Part shown: piece after piece, positions 24,425 to 36,357 of the stretch
Numbering within the stretch: the stretch's first letter is position 1
How the letters are laid out: each line of letters starts with the position of its first letter
From: Heliocybe sulcata
Taxonomy: Eukaryota > Basidiomycota > Agaricomycetes > Gloeophyllales > Gloeophyllaceae
Assembly: GCA_004369045.1 (NCBI GenBank)
Contig: ML213522.1
Span: forward strand, 189,775-253,774
DNA length: 64,000 nt
Reading direction: 5' to 3'
Notes under the pieces: model-generated
The model's input: only the letters and a program-made list of their open reading frames with translations
The model's database searches: none
What the model was told of the DNA's origin: nothing
Position numbers and translations under genes: made by a program

Positions 24425-24850
24425 CAAATGGCATGTATCCAGTATAACTATCCTGCAAGTTTATATAAAGGCACATCAATATCATATACCCCGTATATAA
24501 CTATAGCAGTGCAGTATACAATCTCATAAAAACTGACAAACAGAGCATACAAATGCAGTACAAACCCCCTGCCACATCTCATAAACCCAGTATAAATAGC
24601 CTGAGACACCCTACAATTCTGGTATAAATCTAGTGCCATCCTATACATGCCCAGTATTATGTCCCCTTAACCATATACGGTCAATATATACATCCTATAT
24701 AATCCTGGCTCAATCCTGTATAAGCATACCATAACGTGGTCATATTATATCCTATATAATCTGCCTACAAGGATAAACATATATGGAGTACTAAAGTAGT
24801 GTATATGAGTTGACCACAGTTGTGGTAAAATGTCTATATTTTTAGGGCCC
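24425..24850 (+). repeat. Second partial copy of the foldback repeat
   Basis: This stretch matches 4440-4800 collinearly, including the 'cagagcatacaaat', 'atatacatcctatataatcc' and 'actaaagtagtgtatatgag...acagttgtggtaa' blocks. Only one arm is present. It ends next to the tandem gag-only LTR element, whose 5' part it seems to have replaced. There are no genes. Confidence 0.7.
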
Positions 24851-25087
24851 ACAACTCTGGACATATCACGTGCTTCCATTGCAGTGTCAAGGGGCACTTC
24901 CAGGCCAACTGCCTGACACCGCTGCCTGCGGCCCCAGCTACCACTCCTGAGGTGGCTGCGCTCATTGTTGAAGAATTTGATGACAAAGATGACAGATGGT
25001 TTTAGGCTTACGGGGAAGTCTTTTGGTATGGACTATGCTTCTTTTTCCTTCCTTTTGTTTGCTGTTCATGCCTTGCTTGCGGGGAAG

Positions 25088-25384
25088 TGTTGGAATTTTA
25101 GAATATATATTTCTTTTTATTTTGAGCTTGCATGAATGTGCATGCTCACTGGCATGCTTCACACCATTTATATCGACTTCTGCTTATCTTCAGTTGTTTC
25201 CTTAGTATCGAGGCACGCACTGTTGCGCATCAGTCCCACACATAGATAGTGTATCTCAGACATGGTATATAGGTATTATTGTATCTACGAGAATGCTATC
25301 ACGTTTGCAATGAACGCCCCCCATTCTACCATCATATCCCGCGTTCAAGTCAAATGCGCATAACTTGCTTGCAAAAATCTCACA
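25088..25384 (+). repeat. LTR of the gag-only element (first)
   Basis: This 297-bp LTR starts TGTTGGAATTTTAG and ends AAATCTCACA. It is preceded by a G-rich tract (gcggggaag). It is shared between the truncated upstream unit and the complete downstream unit. Confidence 0.8.
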
Positions 25385-26538
25385 CAAACGTGATCACATC
25401 ACCGACAGCTCTGTCACTCGTTATCTTATCTTGCTGACCTTGCACTCACTCTTGTTACATCTTGTCGCCGCTGGTTGGTACCGCCTCTCTGTAGGCCGAA
25501 CGGTTGCCTACTCGAGGGCTGAAGAACTGTCGCTATTTGCTAGCTGAACCCACGCCGCTGTCACTTGTTGCCATCGAGTGCCGTTAAAGGCCGAACTTGC
25601 TGTGTGTTATCCCGCTCATCGAGAGCCAAACATTCTGTGTCATGTCATTGTTATGTCAGACAGATCAAGTGTGCTGAAGTTGAACAGCTCGAACTATGAG
25701 ACGTGGAGGATATTGATGGAAGCCTTGTTGGTCAGGAAAGGTGTATGGGATGTCGGACTAGGTGAGCTGAACTCGTTGCAGGGAAAGGCCTGGTGAAGGA
25801 AGAATGATGAGGCACGTGTGGAGATGATTCTCCATGTCAAAGAAGAACAGCTAGCTCATATGACAAGCACTATCACTGCGGATGTCTGGGCAGAGTTGGA
25901 GAGGGTACACTGCACTTGAGGCTTCGCTACGTGGATCTCATTGTGCTGCCAGTTTATGTCTATGTGGATGAAGAAGGAACAGGCCATGTCTTCCTGGATT
26001 GCTGAGGTACGTGCGATTACTTTCCACCTCACCATGAGTGATGTTGCTGTCGACAATGAGGACCTCATACTCGTCCTCACTATGGGTCACCCGCCATCCT
26101 ACAAAAATCTCGTCATCGCACTCGATTCTACCCCTGCCAACATCTTTACTATTGATTTCATTATCGGTTGCCTCCTTAATGAAGAATCATGTCAATTCGC
26201 TCACAGCACCACCAGCACCCGTGCTGTATGCACTGCCACACGCTCTCGACTTTCGAGCAATGAGGCTATGATTGTCGCGCCTGCTGCGCAACCTGCATGT
26301 TGTGGTCTCACTCATATCACCTGCTTCCATTGCAGTGTCAAGGGGCACTTCCAGGCCAACTGCCTGACACCGCTGCCTGCAGCCCCAGCTACCACTCCTG
26401 AGGTGGCTGCACTCATTGTTGAAGAATTTGATGACAAAGATGACAGATGGTTTTAGGCTTACGGGGAAGTCTTTCAGTATGGACAATGCTTCCTTTTCCT
26501 TCCTTTTGTTTGCTGTTCATGCTTCGCTTGCGGGGAAG

Positions 26539-26845
26539 TGTTGGAATTTTAGAATATATATTTCTTTTTATTTCGAGCTTGCATGAAATGCACGCGCACA
26601 CTGGTGCACTTTATACCATTTATATCAACTTCCGCTTATCTTCAGTTATTTCCTTAGTATCGAGGTACGCACTGTTGCGCATTGGTCCCACACATAGATA
26701 GTGTATCTCAGACATGGTATATAGGTATTATTGTATCTATGAGAATGCTATCGCATTTGCAATGAACGCCCCCCCGCCCCCCCATTCTACCATTGAATCC
26801 CGTGTTCAAGTCAAATGCACATAACTTGCTTGCGAAAATCTCACA
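26539..26845 (+). repeat. LTR of the gag-only element (second)
   Basis: This 307-bp LTR is the same as 25088-25384, with a longer C-run near 26770 and a few substitutions. The same G-rich tract precedes it. The right flank is unrelated DNA rich in 'gctgagc' motifs (26846-26965). Confidence 0.8.
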
Positions 26846-26975
26846 GCTGAGCCCAAGCCTGGCCAAGCCTACCATAGACGGCTTGGCCTGAGGTTTTTGA
26901 AAGCCTGAGCTGCTTGATACCAAGCTGAGCTGCTGGCTTTGAGGCTGAGCCAGGCTGAGCACAACAGTACTAGCC

Positions 26976-27191
26976 ACCATGACATGATGTCACTTGTCAC
27001 ACAGAGCAGCCACTTTGTGCTTTGAAGGGTTCTTTAACCTGTTCCTCTTTGGAACTCCCTTCAACAATGTGCAGCCTTGCTAGGTCATCCATTGCTAAGG
27101 TTGCCCTGACACTGTGCACCCACTGGATCCTCATCTGGTCATCAGGAACATGACTGTGGTTGGTACAGATGATATTCCAAAAGTGCCAAGC
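26976..27191. mobile_element. Rearranged Gypsy LTR and gag fragment
   Basis: Bases about 26980-27112 match the Gypsy LTR in plus sense (segments around CACACAGAGC, CCTGTTCCTCTTTGGAACTCC and the terminal CCCT-ACA). Bases about 27113-27190 match the Gypsy gag region near 21190-21260, but in the other relative orientation. This is a small mosaic left by rearrangement of old Gypsy copies. A fossil. Confidence 0.65.
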
Positions 27192-27194
27192 ATG

Positions 27195-27209
27195 CACTGC
27201 ATTTAAGGG
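27195..27209 (+). repeat. Left terminal inverted repeat of the Plavaka element
   Basis: CACTGCATTTAAGGG directly follows the target copy ATG. It matches the right end at 13 of 15 positions. Subterminal GACTAG/CCGGGACT repeats follow to about 27260. Confidence 0.8.
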
Positions 27210-27829
27210 TCGTCTAGATGCTCACCGACTAGCCGGGACTTGCTGGGACTAGCCCCAACAGGTCATGATTAGTCGGAGATGGTTGGTTGCCACAAATAGA
27301 TGAGATAAGATCACCCCAACTTGATAAGATCAAGTTAGACTACGTGAGATCGACACGTCGCAGCGCGCTCATCTACTTGCTCTTAGCTACTAGCTGTGAC
27401 CCCCAGCTACTAGCTGAGTGCCATAGTCTCTCCTCGACAATGACGTGCTCTTTGCTTTGCTAAATCTCCAAGTCCCTCAAACTGCATACCGACTGACTCA
27501 TCAAGTTCAAGCTCTGCCAACTGCCCTTTGCAGCCTCGACACAGAATCGTAGCAAGTCCCTCCATTGCTCTGTCCTGTACGCCCACCTTGGCAGCCACTC
27601 TCAGACCCTTGCTCAACTGTCAACTATGCTCTGTACTGCTCGCCATGTTCAAGTCATCATGAAAAGAGGGAGGAACATGCAGTACCTTACCAACATCTGC
27701 ATAACCCGCCGACGATGTAACCTGGCGAGTTTTCCGGCCGGCTATGCATAGGAACTTTGAGCTTCGCCGGTGGTCCCAGCACCAGTCCACTGGGGGCAAG
27801 CCCAATCAGCCAGGTGACGGTTGGGCCAT

Positions 27830-27889
27830 CACTGGCCGGTAGCTCGACCGATCCCAGGTCACTGGCTGGTAGCTCGATCGATTCCAGGT
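27830..27889 (+). repeat. Two tandem 30-bp repeats
   Basis: Two direct copies of a 30-bp unit beginning CACTGGCYGGTAGCTCGA lie end to end (27830-27859 and 27860-27889), differing at a few bases. They lie in the left non-coding arm of the Plavaka element. Possibly regulatory or transposase-binding; not shown. Confidence 0.6.
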
Positions 27890-28346
27890 GTCGCAAGGGC
27901 CACCGGGGCTTGTATAGGAATTGTGACAGCTGGCAGGACATTCCTGCCTGCTGATGCTACGCGCGGTAGCTTGCTGAATGGGCGCATCACACCGAGCTCT
28001 TCATGCCAGATAAGAGTTCGGAAGCCATCACTGAGTAGGCTAGAATGTCGCAACGTAGGTATGATAGCCCAACGTAATCTCATTACACCCTATCGAACAT
28101 GATACCGTGACAGGCAAGAGAAGATGACCATGTATACGACAGCTTAATTTCCCCCTGGACCCTGTACCACTCCAGCCCGAGCACGCTTCGCCACCCTTCG
28201 TGCCTTCAGCCGCTCCAAAGGGTTATCTTCGGAAGGCTCATTTGAGGAGCGGGCGCCCAGTGGTTCCCTTCCATCAAGGGGTGCGCCGAACAATTCACTG
28301 ATGCAATTCCTCTTTCAGTGCGAAGCTACTTGAGCATATAGTGGAC

Positions 28347-29547
28347 TCACTGATTGTAGAACCGGAGCACATCTGCCAACTCGCCATCATCGAATAGGGA
28401 GACCAGATTCCAATAAAAGACCTGATAGTCAAAATCTCGATCCATCTGATTCCATTCTTGGACATCGGAGAGAGCGAAGCGAACCTGAAAGCAAGCACAT
28501 CAGAGCCAGTGACAGGGCAAGATTTACAAGCACACTTAACCTGACAAGCGACATAGGCAAGCGCGCGTGGTGTCATCTTGTCCATCTTGATGATCTTCGT
28601 GACTCCAGCATGTCCCTTTTGCCATCCTGCTGCTTGCAGAGCACTCCCTGGCCCGATGAACATATGCTTAGCACACTAGATCAATAGAGCGCATCAATGA
28701 CCACTCCATTTAGAGAACTTGCTCTTACCCATCACATAACATGTCCTTTGAAGAGGCCTTCCTCAAACTCGTCCTCCTCATACACCTTATCCTCTGGGTA
28801 CAAGAACCGAGGGAACTGGTTGGCTGTGATGTGGACCCGGCCCTCTTTCACATCATTGTTGAACCTTCCTCATCAATGTAATCGGCAGAGACTCTGGAGA
28901 GGAGGGACAGACTTACGATTTGCCGGGTGTATACCCGATGGGCGTGAGAAGCTCTGCAGTGACCTGGTGGTTCCACCCATGGTAAGATTTGAGAGCGTAT
29001 TTGGCCGGGATTGGAGGGTCCAGCGCCTGCGTGTGGTCCAAAAGGAGATAGCCGAGGATGTGCAGCTTCAGCGATGAGGTGTCGTCCCCACGTGCGTCGT
29101 CCACTCCTTTTGCCATCTACAACACTCGTCAATGATGCAAGGCCTACTCGCCGACTAGTACAGCCGACAAACCTGACTGCAGATAGTGCGGTGCACTAGC
29201 CCTTCCTGCGCAAGCTCGACCATCTGTGCTTCTAAAGTTGGGACCACCTTGATCAAAATGCACCAACTCTCGGTCAAACGAGTTTCCCTATCGCATGCAG
29301 GCCGACATAAGGGCATTCTATGGAGCAGAGTGGACAGGTATGGCACTTACTGTACTGTGAGCTCAGTCTCATTGTCACTTTCTCTTGCGTTCATAGCTAG
29401 ACCATGGTGAACAATCGTAGCTATCCTCTCAAAAGGACCACCCAGACGAGCAAAAGTGCGACCATGCTCGCGATAGTCACTCTTGATTGCAACACCACCA
29501 TTCTCGTCGGGTTCCTCAGCATCTTGCCTTATGGTTCCTGCCAACAT
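28347..29547 (-). CDS. DUF6698-family protein carried by the Plavaka element
   Basis: Seven minus-strand exons keep one open frame: 29547-29351, 29317-29173, 29116-28917, 28864 to about 28742, 28675-28541, 28484-28347. The fourth-to-fifth boundary is uncertain, because the frame needs a weak GTTATG donor. Introns are 34-66 nt with GT..AG ends. Blocks recalling DUF6698 proteins, a large Agaricomycete family of unknown function, are DPDENG-like EEPDENGG, GRTFARLGGPFERI, KGVDDARGDDTSSLK, HGWNHQVTAELLTPIG, a 'ITANQFPRFLYPED' block, MFIGPGSAL, and ALAYVACQ followed by VRFALSDVQEW. It ends RFYNQ. I chose the ATG at 29547. An upstream exon (to about 29731, MSPAVQ) may exist but its phase does not join cleanly. 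The gene is divergent from the transposase gene and inside the same terminal repeats. No signal peptide or membrane segment is seen. Confidence 0.75.
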
Positions 29548-30071
29548 TACTCAGCATATATGGAAGTGAGAACAATGAGGTGACATACCCCTTTCACTTC
29601 CGTTTCTCCCTATGACCCTCCCCTTGCAACCTAAGGAACTGCACCACCAGTGAACCCAGTGCATCCCGTGCCGCTGGAGTTAGGGTCTCATCTTGACCCT
29701 CGGGTTGACTAGAAGGCTGGACAGCTGGAGACATGAAGGAGCTGCTATTTGGGAAAGTTAGAGATGCCTGGCTAGCAATCGTACGTCCATTGCTTATATC
29801 GTCTCGCCACACCCCCCTAAGTGTCTGACAATCGTGTGATTGTGTCAGAACCCACGTTCGGCCGGCTCATTTATCCGCTCCGACTCTCCCTGTTCCTGGG
29901 CAGTTGTCAGCCATCGAATCCGACTCATCCAGCACCACCAAACTTGGCCTCAGCAACAATTCGGACGGTTTCAACAGTGTCGCTCTGCTGGGGAGTTGCA
30001 CCCTTGGCGCTGGAATGTCCTCTCGCCAACTGCTGCCAGTGGTCATCCTTGCCGCCTTGTGGATCTTCTCA

Positions 30072-33000
30072 ATGTCCTTCCAATGTATTCTGGCATGTTC
30101 CCTCGCTTTCGGCAGTCGGCGAGCCCTCTCGATCCATGAAGCTGCCTGCCCCCACCTTGCCAGCCCAGACGCTAGGTTCCGAGACTTTGCCACTCAACTC
30201 GAGGAGAAGCGTGCCCATAAAAGGCACTGATGCGAAGAATCTGCAGCTTTCCAGTCACAACATGAGGCCACTGCGACTCAAGATGTTGACATGCCTGATA
30301 CCAGTGATGTACGAAGCGTATCCACTGATCGCTTCTCTGTACATGCCTAACACCCTAATTATAGGTATTCATGCATGACCATCATCCGGATACTGTACCA
30401 CTCCCTGTGGCCGATGTCCGTGAGGTTGTACCAGAGCCAACTGGGCGCTCAAAACAGATAAAATGGCCGACTTGGAAGATCCTGGAGCAGCTCCCAGAGC
30501 CACGCAAGATGGAGGTCCAAGCTCCACCTGCAGCTGACTCAGACAGTGCCAGTCCAGACGACTCGGCCTCGACTTATCACACTATCATCTGGCACACCAT
30601 CTGCACCATCGCCAATTGGTTTGGCATCTATCGCCAGTTTCTCACAGTGCCATCCCATCAGCCCGACACTACCATTGCTCTCGATGACCTCTCTAATCTC
30701 CCAAGACCATCCGCCTTGCCACCCACAAATGACCCGAAAGCTTCCTCGCCCCTCCCCTACGCACCATTTGCAAATATGACGCTCTTCCGTTTGATGAATT
30801 GGATGTGGAATGGCTCGCACACAAAGTCATTGGATGAGCTGAATAAGCTTGTTCACGACGTTCTCTTAGCTCCTGATTTTCGCCAGGAACACCTCGCCAG
30901 CTTTGATGCAAAACGTGAGACCAGCAGACTTGACCTATCACTGATGCAGCAGTCTGATGGTAGCAGTAATGCTATAGATGCTTGGCGTGAAGTTGATGTC
31001 TTGATTGATGTGCCTGATGGGAAGCCCCATCGCACAGCAGCAGAGGGTGGAATCCCTACGTTCGCGGTACCCGGCCTTCATCACCGATCAATCACCCAGG
31101 TGATCAAGGCTGCATGGACAGATCTGGGCGGGCTTCGCTTCCACTATACTCCCTTCAAGGAGTTCTGGCAGCAACCTGAGCAAGAGCTTCCTCAACGAAT
31201 CTACGGAGAGCTGTACTTGAGCGATGCCTTCATCAAGGCCCACAAGGAGTTGCTTGAACTGCCTACTGAGCCTGGCTGCACCCTGGAGCGTGTCGTCTGT
31301 GGACTCATGTTCTGGTCGGACTCGACGCACCTGGCGAGCTTCGGGAATGCATCCCTATGGCCCATTTATATGTTCTTCGGAAACCAGAGCAAGTATGACC
31401 ACGTGAAACCGAAGTCGGGTGCTTGTCATCACATTGCTTACATTCCTAAGGTGAGCGTCTTGGCCATTGATCCTTTCATAACATTAACAGCCACATCTCA
31501 GCTGCCTGACACGTTCCATGACTGGTTCTTTGACTTGACGGGCACGGGCCCAACCGCAGATGTCCTGACGCATTGCCGGCATGAGGTGATGCATGCCGTA
31601 TGGAGCCTGTTACTGGACAACGAATTCCTGCAGGCCTATGAACATGGGATCGTACTGCAATGTGGCGATGGCATTATGCGGAGGGTCTACCCATGTATCT
31701 TCACGTACTCTGCCGATTACCCGGAGAAGTGAGTCGGAGACTGTCTTCCAATGTCGGCATATGCTTACTCTGGATATCCATCAGAATCCTACTTGCCACG
31801 ATCCGGAACCTCGGGAGCTGTCCCTGTCCACGATGTAAGACACCCAAGGCAAAAATATCCGAGATCAGAATGAAACGGGATGAAGCTCGGCAGTTGAAGG
31901 ATGCTCGTGTCGATGATTCGTATTTCCGCAGACTAGTCGAGAAGGCCCGGAACTTTATCTACCGGGACGTGAAGGGGGTGAAGAGTAGCTGGGTCGAGAG
32001 TTTGCTCGGAAAGGAATCACTGGTACCAACGAAGGTATGTTCCTATTTCAAATCAGTAGTGCGCTCCACTGCTCATGACTTGTACAGAATGCATTCTCCG
32101 ATAAGCTGTCTAGATTTGGATTCAATGTATTCTCGGTCCTGGTCATTGATCTCTTGCATGAGTTCGAGCTTGGGGTCTGGAAGGCGACTTTCACACATCT
32201 GCTGCAAATATTATATGCTCAGGGAGACGATGCCATTCAGCGACTCAACCAGCAGTGATACGGCCGATCAGGGTTCTGCGCTCCGAAAATGCGTTTTAGG
32301 GTTGTTTCATGATCGCGGCAACGTTGCGACTCTATTGCGCATTCGCTCGCCGCTGACAGCTCCTTGGAAGGCGAGCGACGACTATACTGGCAACCCCGAC
32401 TATTCACTCTGGCAGCGAGCCCGCGACTCTATTCCCCGCAGCGCGGCGACACTCACTCTATTCAGCGGGACTCAATGCAAACCGATCTATTCTGGTCTCG
32501 TGAACTATTCTTGGACTCGGCCACAACGACGCATAAGCCTCGGCCTCCGGATCTTTCCGATCGAGTCAACGGCAACTCGGCACAACACAGTCCGGTCGGT
32601 CCCGAGGAGTCTAGGCCATCGAGTCATTCTAGATCGACCATCCCACTCAATGTCCCGCCTGTCATTCCCATCATTGCCTTCGCCGCTCGTCAGGTCGCAT
32701 GCTCAGGGCGCCCGTACGCATCAACTCACCGCCTCCATCATTGGTTTCGGCTCCCTCCGCGCGACGCATCACTCGCCCGACCCACTACCCCTTTCGGCAC
32801 AACCGCGCCACTCTTCGGCAACTATGCCCACCACTCAAGTTACTGTGGCACCGCCGCATCGACGCAAGGTCTCGTACGGCGTGGCACGAGGACAAGACTC
32901 GTCACGCATTTCAAGCTAGGCTACGAGCGTACTCATGCAGGCACCGCGCCGCGAGGAGATGATAGGATTGGTAGGAAAGTTAGGTACAGGGCAGTTGGGG

Positions 33001-35537
33001 CGATGCGCGCCTTGTGGACGAGCGCGCGGCGTAGGAGATGGTTGGTGGAAGATGGTTTTCTCCTCATGTGCGACTGCGAGTAGTGTAGCGGTGACATTTG
33101 TACTTAAACCCTTTCTCTTTGTCTCGAAAATGCAAGTTATCTTCACCCTTCGTATCTCGTTCTCGGCGCAAGAGTTTCCTCTAGAGTATAAGGCTTTCGA
33201 CGGTCTTCCGACTTCACCCAGAGTTTACGCGAACCTTCCGACAGTGCGCGCGATCAGTGAGCTCTTTCGTTTCAAAGTTTCTCTTAAGTCCGGCCTCGTG
33301 CGCCACCCGTCTCGTTAATCGCGTTCGAGTCGTCTCGAGTTTTAGAAGCATCGCGCATCGCATCGACAGCATTGTACGCGTGCCTCGATTGCATCGCGTA
33401 GGCGATCCCGATCCCGCTCCCTCCGAGACCGTGCGACAAGCGCACGCTCCGCGACAGCCCGAGAAGTTATCGCACCAAGCGCGCACCGAGTGCGTTAGAA
33501 TCGCATCGTCAAGCGGAGTACGATACAAGCGTCTCCCGAAGTGAGCGTATCGAATTGAGACTGCCGCATGACTGCGACTGGTCTGCGCCAAACTACCTTT
33601 AGCCCCACCTATACGTCTTACCCTACCCTATCCCTCCGAATGTCTATTATACCCTTCGTCGCCCCGGACCTCGCAGCCATCTAGCACCAAGGGATTGGTG
33701 CTACGCTTTGTGGTTGTTGTTCCCCTTTAGGTCTGTGCGGGTTTCGTCGCGTGTTAGTGCCTTTCAGCGGTAAGTATAGTTCCTAGCACCCCTTCCGCGC
33801 AATAACAAACTGGGTATAGATTCCATAAGATCCCAACATTCGGATGGTCCACTATTCGATGTTTTTCAAATAATGTCTCCGCCATGAAGAAGCTGGCTGG
33901 GCGGGACTTCGGGGTCATCCTCCAGGTATGTGCGCATGGTTGTTTAGACTGGAATACTCGACTGACACAACTTCACAGTGCTCATTACCCATCTTCGAGG
34001 GCCTGCTCCCAGAGCCGCATGACAAGCGCATACAAGATTTGCTCTTTGCATTGGCCAACTGGCATGCATGTGCGAAGCTGCGATTGCACACTGAGAGCAT
34101 GCTCAGTCATCTTCATGCGGCCACATCATACCTTGGCTCGCAACTCCGCCATTTTGTCAAGACAACATGTCCTCACTTCGATACCAAGGAGCTACCATGC
34201 GAAGAGGCTGCACGGGTACGTCGTCGACAGAAGCAAGGCACAACAGGTGCGAATCTGTCAAGTTTGCCCGGAGCACACAATCGCAAGTCTCTCAACCTCT
34301 CCACTTTCAAACTGCATGCGCTTGGCGATTACGCAACACAGATTGAGCTGTTCGGGACAACAGACTCATTCTCAACACAGACAGTAAGTTCGTTACTGTA
34401 TTCCGCGCAGCATCTCTGAGCTGCAATGTCAGGGCGAGATGGAACATAAGTTTGTGAAGAAATACTATGCCAGGACGAACAAGAACAATGCTACTCAGCA
34501 GATAGCATGACTGGAACGTCGTGAACAGGCTATGTCTCTGCAAAGTTGTAATCAAACCCATGGTCGAAAGAAGCCAGGTGTACTCTTCAAAGGCGAAGAG
34601 ACTCTGCCGTTTACTCCGCCTGATATACATCATCACATTTCACCATCACGTAACTTTCCCTTATACGTCCCGCAATGGTTGCACAATAACTCGGACGACC
34701 CAGCTCTTAAGGTGAGTCGCGTGTGATCTTGATCATGGGAACGGTCGTACTGAAAAGCCGTCTAGGATTTCATGCCGAAGCTCAAGGACCACCTCTTGGA
34801 ACGTCTTCAAGACCCTGACTTGGCAAGCGAAGGCAGAATCTTTAGTGAGGACAAGCGCACTCGGCTTGTCATCATTGGGGATCGTCTATTCAAGCACAAG
34901 ACAATCCAGGTAAATTACACCACCTACGATGTGCGTCGCGAGCAGGATTCCATGAATCCTCGAACACATTCCGACATCATGATGCTCCAGGGTGATCTCG
35001 AGAGTGCCGAACATCCCTTTGCCTACGGACGGATACTGGGGATTTTTCATGCGGATATACTGTACAACATGCCGGGTGCAGAGCCCACGATTACTCCTAT
35101 GGAATTCCTGTTTATACAATGCTTCTCTCTCGACAACCACTGGAAAGCGGGCTTCTCGAGACGCCGACTCTTTTGTCTTCGATTTCTGCCAGTGAGAGCT
35201 AAATTCTTTGTATTCCAGGTTTGTTGATCGTGACATGTATATGAGGTATAAGGGGGGCGGGGTGGGCCATTACGCAGTCTCACCAGTTGACGGCACAGGT
35301 CCTGGTCGTGAGGAGGATGAGATAGATGGCCCAGAGGACCATGAAGAGCTGATAAGCGGGGCTGCTGAAGGTGAGGACTCAGATGATGAAGTGGAGGATG
35401 CAGAGGATTCAGAGGTCGACGAAGTAGATGGGGAGGATGGTGAAGATGGGGAGGATGGTGAAGACGGGGAGGATGGAGGTGGTGGCGATGGCGAGGAGGA
35501 AGGGGAGGAAGCACTGGCTGGGTACGCAGATCTGTAG
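30072..35537 (+). pseudogene. Plavaka transposase gene (second family), interrupted
   Basis: A multi-exon DDE-type transposase that would cut and rejoin the element at its CACTG ends. The N-terminus has a C-x3-C-x12-H-x4-C finger-like cluster (30083-30150). The core (from 30371) has PFANMTLFRLMNWMWNGS, LNKLVHDVLLAPDF, GELYLSDAF, MFWSDSTHLASFGNASLWP and FFGNQSKYDHVKP. Next come YEHGIV, FTYSADYPEK, CPCPRCKTPK and DLLHEFELGVWK, and after the insertion IPTFG.STIR.FSNNVSAMKKLAGRDF and LRLHTESMLS. The C-terminus has RFVDRDMYMRYKGGGVGH and a long acidic tail of Asp, Glu and Gly. Introns include 31451-31501, one just after 31732, and ones near 33927, 34384 and 34711. The gene is disabled by a 1.55-kb insertion (32256-33807) and an in-frame TGA near 34508. 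Otherwise the frame is well kept, so loss was recent. Confidence 0.85.
32256..33807. mobile_element. LTR-like insertion in the transposase gene
   Basis: A 1,552-bp block splits the Plavaka coding sequence between the LLHEFELG exon and the IPTFG exon. It starts TGATACGGCC and ends GCAATAACA, giving short inverted ends (TGATA / TAACA) like an LTR, and it has no recognisable retroelement genes. The flanks AGCAG and AACTG do not form a clear target duplication. The best guess is a large solo LTR or a non-coding LTR element. A fossil. Confidence 0.5.
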
Positions 35538-35617
35538 TAGTTATGCATACCGAATGTGTAGGCATCGCCTGTGGCTGCTATGAAGTTGCGGTGTGCCTGG
35601 GATGCGGAATGAGGAGT

Positions 35618-36357
35618 ATGCGGAGGAGTATGGCAGTATGATCTGCCTGCCGCCGGCCTGCTGAGTTGAAAAGCATGCAGTCAGGGGCCCCTAGAGGTTA
35701 CCTGGCTTGCCCTCGTACGCTCAGGTGTCCTTCTGTGCTTCACCGCCCGACAACTCGATGGCTATAACATACTCGGTAGAGCATGGCAAGGACATTGCTA
35801 CTTGCCAGATCCGGACATTTACAGAGAATGGACTGCGGAAGTTGAGCATTGCCATTGTCCCAAGGGATGTCGGGCTCAATATGATTGTGAGTACTAGGAC
35901 AGGGATGTATTAAAAAAAGGCCTCTTTACTGACTAGGGCATCCTACTGTGCACAGAAGTTAAACATCTCGTTGAACAATGAGCCGTGCGAGATCACACCC
36001 ACAAACCCGGTGATTGTACCTCCTGGTACACCTTCATCTACCAGATTGCTCGACTGGGTTGAGGGACAGGTCAACGGACCGCCGTATCCTGATGTCGAGC
36101 AGGGGAGTGTGGCCAGGCTGGAAGATGGTCAAGAATCGGAATTGCTGACCGCCACGGAATCGGACTCCCTGGAATTACCCCCAGTCCGCTATTCGCCAGA
36201 GGAAGTGCGAGTATTTCTTGAGAAATATCGCGACACTGGGAAGATGCCTATGCCATTTGTAAGTGATATTTATGATTCGGAATCCGGCTTCAACACTCAC
36301 TTATAACTGTGTCTCGTCAAGAACATGCCCAAGAAGAGGAAGCCGCATACCTCGTGA
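35618..36357 (+). CDS. Small gene of unknown function in the Plavaka element, with basic PKKRK end
   Basis: Three exons keep frame: a possible first mini-exon (35618-35635, MRRSMA), then about 35725-35887, then about 35956-36257, ending with a short last exon to the stop at 36357. Introns have GTATGA..CTCAG, GTGAGT..GCACAG and GTAAGT..GTCAAG ends, all in phase. The predicted protein is about 170 residues: an uncharged-polar N-terminal half (FCASPPDNSMAITYSVEHG), an acidic middle with many Glu and Pro, and the C-terminus NMPKKRKPHTS, which contains a classic nuclear-localisation-like PKKRK. I recognise no domain. It lies just downstream of the transposase in the same sense, so a helper role is possible but unproven. 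The first exon is uncertain. Confidence 0.45.

Larger units (their letters stand above)
24860..26845 (+). mobile_element. Gag-only LTR element in tandem (Copia-like, non-autonomous)
   Basis: The layout is: gag tail plus 3' untranslated stretch (24860-25087), LTR (25088-25384), leader, gag region (about 25653-26456), untranslated stretch, LTR (26539-26845). The gag region starts near an MSDRSSVLKLNSSNYETW block typical of UBN2/Copia gag and ends with a knuckle, CFHCSVKGHFQANC. After gag comes only about 80 bp with a G-rich tract and then the LTR, so there is no protease, integrase or reverse transcriptase. The piece left of the first LTR repeats the end of gag, which means two units shared one LTR in tandem. 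The element is broken (one or two breaks). It would need proteins from a full Copia element to move. Confidence 0.75.

Noticed and set aside
26846-26975. A tRNA or SINE in the 'gctgagc'-rich stretch
   Set aside because: The short repeated motif has no box A/B pair at tRNA spacing and no A-rich end.
32256-32919. Long open plus-strand frames after the LLHEFELG exon that look like extra transposase sequence
   Set aside because: They fall inside the LTR-like insertion, have no Plavaka motif, and the real transposase motifs resume only at about 33815.
35350-35530. A tandem-repeat locus (GGGGAGGATGGTGAAGA-like units)
   Set aside because: It encodes the Asp/Glu/Gly-rich acidic tail of the Plavaka transposase, so it is a coding repeat rather than a separate feature.
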